Origin: an uncultured Eubacteriales bacterium
GTDB taxonomy: Bacteria > Bacillota > Clostridia > Oscillospirales > CAG-272
Direction: 5' to 3'
Length of the DNA stretch: 26,880 bases
NCBI GenBank assembly: GCA_900546635.1
Contig: URDS01000024.1
Span: forward strand, 1 to 26,880
Every line of letters begins with the position of its first letter. The stretch's first letter is position 1. The notes beneath the pieces were generated by a model, which was given only the letters and a program-made list of their open reading frames with translations, was not told where the DNA came from and did not search any database. The translations under genes and the position numbers were made by a program. Positions 8,480-16,777 of this stretch are shown here, one piece after another.

Positions 8480-9891
8480 CAGACGGCATTATGGATGTCA
8501 TCAAAGCGTTTTTAAACGGCGTCGGCGTTTTCTTTGTTCTCTATCTGATCGGATATTCCACATTTTTGTTTTTGGCGGTCGTTGTGGGCTCTTCCGCGCT
8601 CTACCGCAGGCGCAGACAGGAAAAACTGAAAAACATTCTGACAAAAGATTATTATGTCCCCGTCACGATTATCGTCCCGGCGCACAATGAAGAAATAACC
8701 GTTGTGGAAACCGTCCGTTCCCTGCTCGCGCTGGAGTACCGCGCCTACGAAATCATTGTGGTGGACGACGGCTCAAAAGATGCCACCTCCGCAAAGCTCA
8801 TCGAGGCTTTCGACATGCACCTGATCCGAAGATCCATTCGCCGTCAGATTCAATGTCAGCCGGAAGAATTTGTATACGAATCCGCCGCGCAGAAAGTGCC
8901 GCTGACGCTGATTCGCAAGAAAAACGGCGGAAAAGCGGATTCGCTGAATATGGGGATCAACGCGGCGCGTTTTCCCTATTTTATCTGCATGGATGCCGAT
9001 TCCGTGCTTCAGTATGATTCCCTGAAAAAAATCGTGCGCCCCGCTTTAGAGGACGATCACGTCGTAGCGGTCGGCGGAACGGTCCGCGCCTCCAACAATG
9101 TGCAAATCGAAAACGGAAGAGTCAGGCGATACCGCCTGCCGCGCAATATCCTCGCCTGTATGCAGGTACTGGAGTATGACCGCTCCTTTCTGGCTTCACG
9201 TATTCTTTTCGATCAGTTCAACGGCTCCCTCATCATCTCCGGCGCTTTCGGTTTGTTCAAAAAAGAAACGGTCATCGCCGCCGGCGGATACGACCATTCC
9301 ACCATGGGCGAGGATATGGAACTGGTTGTCAAGCTGCACGAATACTGCGTTGCCAACGAAATCCCCTATCTGATCCGGTATTCAACCGACGCGATCTGCT
9401 GGACACAGGTGCCTGAAAGGATCCGCGACCTGTGCAAGCAGAGACGGCGCTGGCACATCGGGCTGTTTCAAAGCATGTGGAAGCACAAAAAAATGTTTTT
9501 CAATCTGAAATACGGTGCAGTCAGCTTTATCTCCTATCTGTATTTTCTGCTATACGAGCTGCTCTCGCCGTTCATTGAAGTTTTCGGCGTACTGACCATG
9601 GCGCTGGCCTTTGCGGTCGATCTGATTAATATTCCGTTTATGATTTTGTTTTTCCTGATCTACACGGTATATGGTTCCGTTCTTTCACTGACGGCGTTTT
9701 TTGCAAGAATTCAAACCATCGATTTAAAAATATCCTTTTCCGATGTTTTGAAAGCCATCCTGCTATGCTTTTTTGAGGTATCCTGTCTGCGCTTTGTACT
9801 GGCGTTTGTCCGTCTGACGGCCTTTTTCGGCTATCACAAACGAAAGATGCATTGGGGACAGATTGAACGCAAAAAAATTGATTTGAAATAA
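8476..9891 (+). CDS. Processive family 2 glycosyltransferase (beta-glycan synthase)
   Basis: A 471-residue inner-membrane synthase. A membrane helix (about 12-38) precedes a GT-A domain holding the full GT2 set: VDDGS (D97, D98), DAD (D173, D175), GED (E279, D280) and QRRRW (Q322-W326). Several C-terminal helices follow (about 350-455). The QxxRW motif marks processive synthases such as BcsA, PgaC/IcaA and HasA, which polymerise and export the chain at once. There is no PilZ domain, so c-di-GMP is not sensed by the usual BcsA route. The start ATG 8476 overlaps the previous stop and has GGAGG at 8461-8465. With the PgaB-like deacetylase two genes on, poly-GlcNAc-type product is a fair guess; another beta-glycan cannot be excluded. 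Confidence 0.88.
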   Translation: MTDGIMDVIKAFLNGVGVFFVLYLIGYSTFLFLAVVVGSSALYRRRRQEKLKNILTKDYYVPVTIIVPAHNEEITVVETVRSLLALEYRAYEIIVVDDGSKDATSAKLIEAFDMHLIRRSIRRQIQCQPEEFVYESAAQKVPLTLIRKKNGGKADSLNMGINAARFPYFICMDADSVLQYDSLKKIVRPALEDDHVVAVGGTVRASNNVQIENGRVRRYRLPRNILACMQVLEYDRSFLASRILFDQFNGSLIISGAFGLFKKETVIAAGGYDHSTMGEDMELVVKLHEYCVANEIPYLIRYSTDAICWTQVPERIRDLCKQRRRWHIGLFQSMWKHKKMFFNLKYGAVSFISYLYFLLYELLSPFIEVFGVLTMALAFAVDLINIPFMILFFLIYTVYGSVLSLTAFFARIQTIDLKISFSDVLKAILLCFFEVSCLRFVLAFVRLTAFFGYHKRKMHWGQIERKKIDLK

Positions 9892-9940
9892 CGCCTGCCA
9901 AAGTATTCGATTCCAAACATCAAAACAAGGAGATTGCACA

Positions 9941-10459
9941 ATGGACAAAAAAGCGTTCAAAAACAGCTTTTTGGGGTATTCCAAAACCAGCGTCTGCGAA
10001 TATATTGCCCAAGTCAACGAGGAATTTTCCAGAAAATTCCTGAGCACCATAGCAGAGCATGAGCAGATACAAAAGGAACTCAGGGAAAAAATTGCGCAAG
10101 TGGAAAAGGAAAACGAGCAGTTGCGAAGCCGCCAAAATGAGGTGACGGCCATACTGCTTGACGCCAAGTCTTTTGCCGCCGAACTCAACGATAAAGCAAA
10201 GGCCGAAAACAACAGAATGACGGCGGAAAATACAAAACGCCGCATGGCCGAGCTTGAGCGAATCCGCAGTTACGGAAAGCGTATTGACAGCATCCGCGAT
10301 GAAATCGGCAATCTGCTTCAGGTCATAGATGCGGAACTGTCGCAGAACAGAGATCGAATTTCTGCTTTGGAAGACGAAGAAATAAACCATGATGAAACCC
10401 CCGATTCAAAATCAAAAGCGGAGATTGACCTCCCTTTTGACAGCGGAATGAACAGATGA
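9941..10459 (+). CDS. DivIVA-like coiled-coil protein
   Basis: A 172-residue soluble protein. Its first 30 residues (FKNSFLGYSKTSVCEYIAQV) resemble the lipid-binding N-terminal segment of DivIVA/GpsB proteins, with the conserved GY and a VxxYI helix. Long coiled coils follow (about 25-75 and 85-145), and an acidic tail. AAGGAG (9927-9932) precedes the ATG. DivIVA proteins gather at curved membrane, poles and septa and recruit partners. Here it sits between the glycan synthase and the deacetylase lipoprotein, whose start overlaps its stop, so it may place the synthase complex in the cell. A general coiled-coil spacer role cannot be excluded. Confidence 0.7.
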   Translation: MDKKAFKNSFLGYSKTSVCEYIAQVNEEFSRKFLSTIAEHEQIQKELREKIAQVEKENEQLRSRQNEVTAILLDAKSFAAELNDKAKAENNRMTAENTKRRMAELERIRSYGKRIDSIRDEIGNLLQVIDAELSQNRDRISALEDEEINHDETPDSKSKAEIDLPFDSGMNR

Positions 10460-12132
10460 AAAACAAATCTTTGGGCATGTTCTTTTGCTGCATACTGCTT
10501 CTTATCCTGATGACCGGCTGCGGTTCCGCCGATTCTGCCGATTCCGCTCCGGAATGGATCACGGCAGTATTCTCAGGGGATGCGATCTCAGTGGAATGGA
10601 ACCCGGTAAAGGCCGCCGACAATTATCGGCTGTATAAAAAATCATCCGGCGACAGCGAATATAAATTCATCTGCGACACGCCCCATACGGTCTATACGGA
10701 TACGGAATGGACACCCGGCTGCATTTATTCTTATAAAGTCAGCGCAATCTGCAGCGATACGCTGTCAGAGGGAGCGGAATCAGAACCGGTTACAATTTAC
10801 GCCGCACCGGAAATTTTATCGGTTCAAACGATAACGCAAGATGAAATTGAGATAAAATGGCAGGACTGCGCCGCCGTTTTATATCATGTTTATGCGGCGG
10901 AAGCAGACGGCGATTGGATTCTTGCGGCAAAAAGCGATCGCCTTGAATATCAACTTTTAAATGCCGGAAATTATACCCGGTTATGTGTCAGCGCCGTACA
11001 TGATAAAGGCGGCAGTCGGACAGAATCTCCGAAATCGGCTGAAGAACCGATTCCGCGCGGCTGCAGCATAACCTCAGTCACAAGGGTAGACAACCATACT
11101 GTCGCCGTTTTATTTGAAAGCGAAACCGACACCGGAGAATATCTTATTTCCCGTTCAGTTTCACAAAACGGCGAATATACCCATATCGGGCGCAGCTTTG
11201 AACAAGCGTTTTATGACGTGGATGCGGAAATCGGCGCAGAGTTTTACTATCGGGTTCAGCCTGTCACCGCCAAGGGAACCGGCCTGCTGTCAGAACCCGC
11301 CCCCGTCGGAAAAAATGCCCGCTCGATTTCGGGCGTTCCCGTATTTATGTATCATGAATTCGTCACACAGACCGATCTGGACAACGGCATTGCCTTTGAC
11401 GAATATGCCATATGGAAAGATGAATTTGAACAGGATCTTATCTGGCTGACAGACAACGGCTATACCACAATCACAACGGCACAGCTTGCCGCATATTTGA
11501 ACGGTACGGAAACACTGCCGGAAAAGCCTGTGATTTTGACCATTGATGACGGTAAATACGGTGTTTATAAAAATGCGTATCCGCTGCTCGAAAAATATAA
11601 TATGACCGCCGTTTTGGCTGTGATCGGAGAACAAATCGATCTGGCCACGGACCAACCCGAAAGCAGAGCAACCGATCCCGCGCCGTTTTGCACTTGGGAG
11701 GAAATCGGCGAAATGTCGCGTTCCGGCACTGTCGAAATTGTCAGTCACACCTATACCAAACACCGCTACAACTATAACGGACACCGAGGCGCGGACATCG
11801 CTGAAAACGAAGAAGAAGACGCGTTTTATCTGGCCGCGAAAAAAGACTATCAGAAAATGGATCTCAAACTGAAAGAAGAAACCGATACCGGCACTCTTGC
11901 CATGGCATATCCGTATTCTTTTCGGAGCGAGGCCGCAGACCGTGTATGGAGACGCTGCGGATACGCGATTCTTTTGGCCGGAGACAGTGACAGTGTGCGC
12001 CGTTCGTATTATAATTATTATGTTGACGGAGCGGGACTGAATTATTATTCCGCGCGCACAAGACGGATTCCCCGCATGACCGGAACATCACTCAGTCAGT
12101 ATATTGCGGACGCTCAGGCACACGATAAATGA
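10456..12132 (+). CDS. FN3-polysaccharide deacetylase lipoprotein, PgaB/IcaB-like
   Basis: A 558-residue secreted lipoprotein with lipobox LMTGC (Cys at about 22). Two to three fibronectin type III-like beta domains (about 35-290) precede a NodB-type carbohydrate esterase 4 domain (about 295-550). Motif 1 is TIDDG (D364, D365). Motif 2 is SHTYTKH with H431 and H436, a four-residue gap. That gap is typical of PgaB/IcaB poly-GlcNAc deacetylases, while classical NodB/PgdA enzymes use a three-residue gap. The later YPYSFR block fits motif 3. It should remove N-acetyl groups from the exported polymer outside the cell, giving positive charge. The ATG at 10456 overlaps the DivIVA-like stop (ATGA), indicating coupling; the ribosome site is weak. 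Confidence 0.86.
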   Translation: MKNKSLGMFFCCILLLILMTGCGSADSADSAPEWITAVFSGDAISVEWNPVKAADNYRLYKKSSGDSEYKFICDTPHTVYTDTEWTPGCIYSYKVSAICSDTLSEGAESEPVTIYAAPEILSVQTITQDEIEIKWQDCAAVLYHVYAAEADGDWILAAKSDRLEYQLLNAGNYTRLCVSAVHDKGGSRTESPKSAEEPIPRGCSITSVTRVDNHTVAVLFESETDTGEYLISRSVSQNGEYTHIGRSFEQAFYDVDAEIGAEFYYRVQPVTAKGTGLLSEPAPVGKNARSISGVPVFMYHEFVTQTDLDNGIAFDEYAIWKDEFEQDLIWLTDNGYTTITTAQLAAYLNGTETLPEKPVILTIDDGKYGVYKNAYPLLEKYNMTAVLAVIGEQIDLATDQPESRATDPAPFCTWEEIGEMSRSGTVEIVSHTYTKHRYNYNGHRGADIAENEEEDAFYLAAKKDYQKMDLKLKEETDTGTLAMAYPYSFRSEAADRVWRRCGYAILLAGDSDSVRRSYYNYYVDGAGLNYYSARTRRIPRMTGTSLSQYIADAQAHDK

Positions 12133-12147
12133 TTAAATGGTGATTTT

Positions 12148-14100
12148 ATGTGTTCAGAACAAAAAAGAAAAAGAAAACGAATATCAAAAATTTATACCGT
12201 TTTTTTAGCCGCACTGCTTTTTTCCGCTGCGGCACGGCTGCCGGTTTCAGCAGAAGTTTTCTTTTCCAGGGAAGCAACCGGGCATGCCGACAGCATCTAT
12301 GTCGCCGGCAATCCGGATTTTTATCCTGTGGAGTATTACAATTCGGAAACCGAAAGCTATGAAGGCATTATACCGGAACTGCTGAAAAGCATTTCAGAAG
12401 CGGCAGGGGTGGATTTTACATATGTAAGCGCCGGAGAAAAAGATCAGCGGGACAGACTTGCCAAAAACGGGCAGGTGGAGATTGTATCGGCCTGTCTGAG
12501 GTCGGACAATGAAACCGCGGCATACGCATCCGGGGAAAAAATCATTTTGTCCGTTCCGATGGATCGGCAATTCCGGGATGTCTGCTTTATCTTTACCGAA
12601 ATTGCATCCGATGAACTGATTCATACTGTGACCGAGGCAATTGACGAAATTCCGGACAGTAAGTTGACCGAAATCGCCATATCGTATATGATGGAACATC
12701 AGCACGATCGTTTCCCGATCGAAGCGCTTTGGGGTGTTCTTATTCTGCTGGGCTTGGCGGTCACGGCGGTTATTCTGTTTTCGGTGCAGCTGCATAAACA
12801 AAAGAAAGAAAAGCAGCAAAACAAATTTCTGGATCCGACGACCGGTATCGGCAACAAAGCGTACTTTGTCCAGTACTTTGAAAACACCATATCCGATCAG
12901 GCGAGAGTTCTGTATTCTGTCGCGTATATCGCCTTTGATATTGTACATGTCAATCAGTATTACGGCTATGATGAATCGGAGAATATTCTTTACTACGCCG
13001 CGAATGTTTTGACGCAGAACGCTGCCGACACCGATATTGTAGCCAAAAATTCCGCCGGCGCATTCGTCCTTGCTTATCAAAGCAGCAATCAAACCGAGGC
13101 GCAGGAACGAATTGAACGCCTGCTTCACCTTTTGAACCAATACAGCGAAACCTATCGACGCGATTTTCATATTGTATTTTCCGCCGGCGTATACCCGCTC
13201 ACACAAAACGACCGCAACTGTGAGACCGCTGTATATAATGCGCTGCAAGGCTATCGATACGCGCAGGAAAATCGGCTTCCCTATTCCTTTTACAACGACG
13301 AACTGCTGAAAAACACTGAGAAAACGGCGCTGTTGCTCCAACAAATCACCTCCGCGCTCAAAAATCACGAATTTCGGGTATATATGCAATTCATCGTTGA
13401 TAAAAACACAAAGAAAATTTGCGGAGCGGAAGCGCTCTCTCGCTGGCAGCATCCGCAAAAAGGACTGCTGTTCCCCGCGCATTATATTGACATCATGGAA
13501 AAAGCAGGTAATGTCAGCAAATTGGATTTTTATAATTTTGAAAAAGTATGCGAGCAGCTTCAGATTTGGAAAAACAGCGGTCTCGGACAGATCAGTCTTT
13601 CCTGTAATTTTACAAGAATCACCATCTCCGATGAAAATTTTACGGAGTGCATAAAACAAATTGCAGAAAAATTTGTATTTGACCGGTCAAAACTTATCAT
13701 CGAAATTACCGAAGACGCAACCGAGAGCAATGAAGATATAGCGTTCCGCAATATCGCCGAATGTAAAAAAATGGGCTTCTGCATTGCGATCGACGATATG
13801 GGAGACGGGTATACATCATTTACAAATTTGTCCGATTATCCGATCGACATTATAAAAATTGATAAGCGTATTGTGCGAAACGTGGAAACGTCAAACGGGA
13901 AAGCGCTTCTTGAGGGCATGATCGCCTTGGGACACAGCATGAATATGAAAGTTTTGTGTGAAGGGGTAGAGACAGAACTGCAAAACAATTTAATCTGTCA
14001 TACCGACTGCGATTTGATACAAGGCTACTATTACGCTCGTCCCATTCCGCAGGAAGAAACCGCCGAGTTTCTGAAAAAACGAGAGATCTGCACGATCTGA
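12148..14100 (+). CDS. Membrane c-di-GMP phosphodiesterase: sensor-degenerate GGDEF-EAL
   Basis: A 650-residue protein. A signal/anchor (about 12-35) leads to a shortened periplasmic-binding-like sensor (about 48-180), a membrane helix (about 192-215), a degenerate GGDEF domain (GGDEF replaced by SAGAF, residues 302-306) and a C-terminal EAL domain. EAL residues expected for catalysis are all seen: E428-A-L, N in LSCNFT, IEITE (E519, E522), DD549-550, K570 in IDIIKID, and E605 in CEGVET. So it should cut c-di-GMP, not make it; the GGDEF may bind GTP as a regulatory site. It is the last gene of the riboswitch operon, 15 nt after the deacetylase, and is closed by hairpins. It can lower the signal that turned the operon on, a negative feedback (inference). 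Confidence 0.88.
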   Translation: MCSEQKRKRKRISKIYTVFLAALLFSAAARLPVSAEVFFSREATGHADSIYVAGNPDFYPVEYYNSETESYEGIIPELLKSISEAAGVDFTYVSAGEKDQRDRLAKNGQVEIVSACLRSDNETAAYASGEKIILSVPMDRQFRDVCFIFTEIASDELIHTVTEAIDEIPDSKLTEIAISYMMEHQHDRFPIEALWGVLILLGLAVTAVILFSVQLHKQKKEKQQNKFLDPTTGIGNKAYFVQYFENTISDQARVLYSVAYIAFDIVHVNQYYGYDESENILYYAANVLTQNAADTDIVAKNSAGAFVLAYQSSNQTEAQERIERLLHLLNQYSETYRRDFHIVFSAGVYPLTQNDRNCETAVYNALQGYRYAQENRLPYSFYNDELLKNTEKTALLLQQITSALKNHEFRVYMQFIVDKNTKKICGAEALSRWQHPQKGLLFPAHYIDIMEKAGNVSKLDFYNFEKVCEQLQIWKNSGLGQISLSCNFTRITISDENFTECIKQIAEKFVFDRSKLIIEITEDATESNEDIAFRNIAECKKMGFCIAIDDMGDGYTSFTNLSDYPIDIIKIDKRIVRNVETSNGKALLEGMIALGHSMNMKVLCEGVETELQNNLICHTDCDLIQGYYYARPIPQEETAEFLKKREICTI

Positions 14101-14165
14101 TTTATCTGATTGAGAATTTGCTTTGGCATCCGCAAAACCGGAAGAATCAAAAATACCGGCTTTAT

Positions 14166-14194
14166 CTGCGGCGAACAGGCGCTGTTTGCCGCAG
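14166..14194 (+). repeat. Strong hairpin downstream of EAL gene
   Basis: A 13-bp stem with one G-U pair (CTGCGGCGAACAG with CTGTTTGCCGCAG) closes a 3-nt loop. There is no T tract after it. It lies 24 nt before a true terminator and may protect the operon 3' end or slow polymerase. Confidence 0.7.
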
Positions 14195-14217
14195 TCAATA
14201 CCTACGTGTCGTATTCT

Positions 14218-14250
14218 GGCAGGAAAGCCGCGGCTTTCCTGCCCTTTTTA
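14218..14250 (+). terminator. Intrinsic terminator of the exopolysaccharide operon
   Basis: A long perfect palindrome (GGCAGGAAAG...CTTTCCTGCC, 14218-14243, with a CCGCGG tip) is followed by CTTTTTAAAG. It lies about 120 nt after the EAL stop. The gene-free stretch 14101-14453 contains this, the hairpin at 14166 and the OPT promoter; a reading frame across 14110-14385 has no protein character. Confidence 0.85.
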
Positions 14251-14381
14251 AAGTTCATTGAAATTTTAAACCGAATTTTTCAGTATTCTCATATTTGCAA
14301 AAAAAAATATGCATATTTTCTCAAAAATCTTAACAAATTACCGCTTGTAAAACCAAGAACCGAATATTCAGCAAATGAGAA

Positions 14382-14410
14382 TTGATTTTCTTTATATTAT
14401 ATGGTATATT
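14382..14410 (+). promoter_or_regulatory. SigA-type promoter for the OPT transporter gene
   Basis: The -35 box is TTGATT (14382-14387), followed by a 17-nt spacer and -10 TATATT (14405-14410). Transcription would start near 14417, giving a leader of about 37 nt before the ATG at 14454. Confidence 0.7.
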
Positions 14411-14453
14411 AAATTCATAAAAGGTCGCTATGCGGCAACAATACGGAGGCTCT

Positions 14454-16355
14454 ATGGAAGATAAGAACTTTAAGCCGTATATTCCGGCAGAAAAAATCAC
14501 ACCCGAAATTACCGTAACATCGGTCATTATGGGCGTGCTTTTGGCCGTTATATTCGGCGCGGCCAACGCTTATTTGGGATTAAGAGTAGGAATGACGGTT
14601 TCAGCGTCTATTCCCGCGGCAGTGATTGCAATGGGCGTAATTCGCGTAATAATGCGTAAAAATTCGATTTTGGAAAGCAATATCGTTCAAACCATCGGCT
14701 CAGCGGGCGAATCTCTGGCAGCCGGCGCCATCTTTACCCTTCCCGCTCTGTTTTTATGGGCGGCTGAGGGCAAAACGGACAAGCCGGGAATCTTGGAAAT
14801 CACGTCTATTGCGCTTATCGGCGGCTTGCTCGGCGTATTTTTCATGGTACCCCTTCGCAATGCGCTTATCGTGAAAGAGCACGGCATACTTCCCTATCCG
14901 GAGGGTACCGCTTGCTCCGAAGTGCTTTTAGCGGGAGAACAGGGCGGCGCAAAAGCTTCCACCGTTTTTGCCGGTATGGGATTTGCCGCATTCTTTAAAT
15001 TTATCATCGACGGATTCAAGCTGGTCGCCGGTGAAATCTCGGTCACCATCAAGGGGTTTGCCGGTACAATCGGTACGCAGATTTACCCTGCGGTTATGAG
15101 CGTAGGCTATATTTGCGGCGCAAGAATTTCATCGTATATGTTTGCCGGCGGCATTTTAAGCTGGCTTGTCATTATACCGCTGATCGTACTCTTCGGCGCG
15201 GACATCACGCTTTATCCCGGCACGGAGCCGATCAGTGTAATGTTTGCAAAAGACGGCGCCGGCGCAATCTGGGGATCATATATACGATATATCGGCGCGG
15301 GCGCGCTTGCAGCCGGCGGTATTATCAGTCTGATCAAATCGCTTCCGCTCATCGTTAAAACTTTCAGCGGCGCAATTAAGAGCATCGCAGGCTCCAAGAA
15401 TGGTACAGACGACCGTACCACGAAAGACATCAGCTTAAAAGTCGTATTTTTGGCAATCGCGGTTTTAACTCTGCTCGTATGGCTGATTCCCGTAATTCCC
15501 GTCAGCCTGCTCGGCGCGGTTATTATCGTCGTATTCGGATTCTTTTTTGCAACCGTATCTTCCCGTATGGTAGGCCTTGTCGGCAGCAGCAACAACCCTG
15601 TTTCCGGTATGGCAATTGCGACGCTCCTGATTGCGACGCTCATTTTAAAAGTGACCGGCGCCACCGGTATTGCAGGCATGTGCAGCGCGATCGCAATCGG
15701 TTCGGTTATTTGCATTATTTCCGCCATCGCGGGAGATACATCCCAAGACCTGAAAACCGGTTTTTTACTGGGCGCTACGCCGAAAAAGCAGCAGATTGGT
15801 GAAATTATCGGCGTCATCGCCGCGGCGCTTGCCATCGGCGGAACGCTCTATCTTTTGGACAGTGCATGGGGCTTTGGTACAGATGAACTCGCAGCGCCCC
15901 AGGCAACGCTGATGAAACTGATTATTGAGGGGGTTATGGAAGGAAATCTTCCGTGGGCGCTTGTGTTTATCGGCGCATTTATCGCGGTTTTGGTCGAAAT
16001 TGTCGGAATCCCCGTACTTCCCTTTGCAATCGGCGTATATCTCCCTGTTCAATTAAACGCATGCATTATGGTCGGCGGTCTGATTCGACTTGCGCTGGAC
16101 AAGCTGAAACGCGACAAAGCGGAAAAGGAAGCCATTGTAAATGACGGTATTCTGTTCTGCTCCGGTATGATTGCCGGCGAGGGCTTGGTGGGCATTCTGT
16201 TGGCATTGTTTGCGGTGTTTGGCCTAAATTCCGTAATTGACCTCTCCGAAAAATTCGCCATTCCGGCAATGGTTGCCAATGTAGGCGGACTGGTTCTGTT
16301 CGGTATCATTATCCTTACCCTGCTGAAATTCTCATTGTGGAAAAAGAGAAAATAA
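14454..16355 (+). CDS. OPT family oligopeptide transporter
   Basis: A 633-residue, very hydrophobic protein with about 16 membrane helices. The N-terminal block FKPYIPAEKITPEITVTSVIMG and the ANAYLGLRVGMTVSASIPAAV stretch are characteristic of the prokaryotic OPT branch, together with PYPEGTACSEVL and the later TSQDLKTGFLLGATPKKQQ. It should bring in small peptides or peptide-like metal chelates, driven by protons. The start at 14454 is chosen because GGAGG (14445-14449) lies just before it; an in-frame ATG at 14430 has only a poor site. A PqqD-like gene begins 3 nt after its stop. The transported substrate cannot be told from the sequence. Confidence 0.9.
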   Translation: MEDKNFKPYIPAEKITPEITVTSVIMGVLLAVIFGAANAYLGLRVGMTVSASIPAAVIAMGVIRVIMRKNSILESNIVQTIGSAGESLAAGAIFTLPALFLWAAEGKTDKPGILEITSIALIGGLLGVFFMVPLRNALIVKEHGILPYPEGTACSEVLLAGEQGGAKASTVFAGMGFAAFFKFIIDGFKLVAGEISVTIKGFAGTIGTQIYPAVMSVGYICGARISSYMFAGGILSWLVIIPLIVLFGADITLYPGTEPISVMFAKDGAGAIWGSYIRYIGAGALAAGGIISLIKSLPLIVKTFSGAIKSIAGSKNGTDDRTTKDISLKVVFLAIAVLTLLVWLIPVIPVSLLGAVIIVVFGFFFATVSSRMVGLVGSSNNPVSGMAIATLLIATLILKVTGATGIAGMCSAIAIGSVICIISAIAGDTSQDLKTGFLLGATPKKQQIGEIIGVIAAALAIGGTLYLLDSAWGFGTDELAAPQATLMKLIIEGVMEGNLPWALVFIGAFIAVLVEIVGIPVLPFAIGVYLPVQLNACIMVGGLIRLALDKLKRDKAEKEAIVNDGILFCSGMIAGEGLVGILLALFAVFGLNSVIDLSEKFAIPAMVANVGGLVLFGIIILTLLKFSLWKKRK

Positions 16356-16357
16356 TC

Positions 16358-16699
16358 ATGCCGAGAAAAAATGCTGAGAATTACCTGGAGGGCAAGCCGC
16401 TGCGAAATGAAAAGTTTTCGTGGTCGGCCAAAGACGGAAAAATAACGCTGGAAATTGAAAATAAAGGCGTTTGGAACCGGCTTTTTCAAAAGCTTTTAAA
16501 AAAGCCGAAAATCAGCTATATTCATCTGGATGAAATGGGCAGCTTTATCTGGCCTCTTTTCGACGGAGAAAAGACAATTTTGGATATAGGAAAAGCCGTT
16601 GAAGAAAAATTCGGAGACGCGGCGCAGCCTTTGTACGAAAGACTTGCTAAGTATTGTCAAATTTTAGAAAGCTATCATTTCATATCCTTAAACAAATAA
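16358..16699 (+). CDS. PqqD-like peptide-binding (RRE) protein
   Basis: A 113-residue protein whose second half has the PqqD fold: YIHLDEMGSFIWPLFDGEKTILDIGKAVEEKF followed by the helix LYERLAKYCQILESYHFI. PqqD domains hold the leader peptide in RiPP maturation and normally work with a radical SAM enzyme. No such enzyme or precursor peptide is near. The gene sits 3 nt behind an OPT transporter, a pairing seen repeatedly in Clostridia. Start ATG 16358 is preferred; a GTG at 16337 inside the transporter would add seven residues. It may bind peptides for, or regulate, the transporter, but that is inference. Confidence 0.8.
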   Translation: MPRKNAENYLEGKPLRNEKFSWSAKDGKITLEIENKGVWNRLFQKLLKKPKISYIHLDEMGSFIWPLFDGEKTILDIGKAVEEKFGDAAQPLYERLAKYCQILESYHFISLNK

Positions 16700-16730
16700 G
16701 CGCTCTCAAAACATCTGCACGAACAGCCGA

Positions 16731-16758
16731 AATCGCCGCTCATTCCCAAGCGGCGATT
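16731..16758. repeat. Perfect 10-bp hairpin, no T tail
   Basis: AATCGCCGCT (16731-16740) and AGCGGCGATT (16749-16758) form a perfect stem with an 8-nt loop. Neither strand has a following T run, so it is a processing or stability element, not a clear terminator. Confidence 0.6.
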
Positions 16759-16777
16759 GGCGCAACCAAGCATTCAT

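Noticed and set aside
14110..14385. A 91-codon frame after the EAL gene
   Set aside because: It runs through two strong hairpins and the operon terminator and has no ribosome site or protein features.
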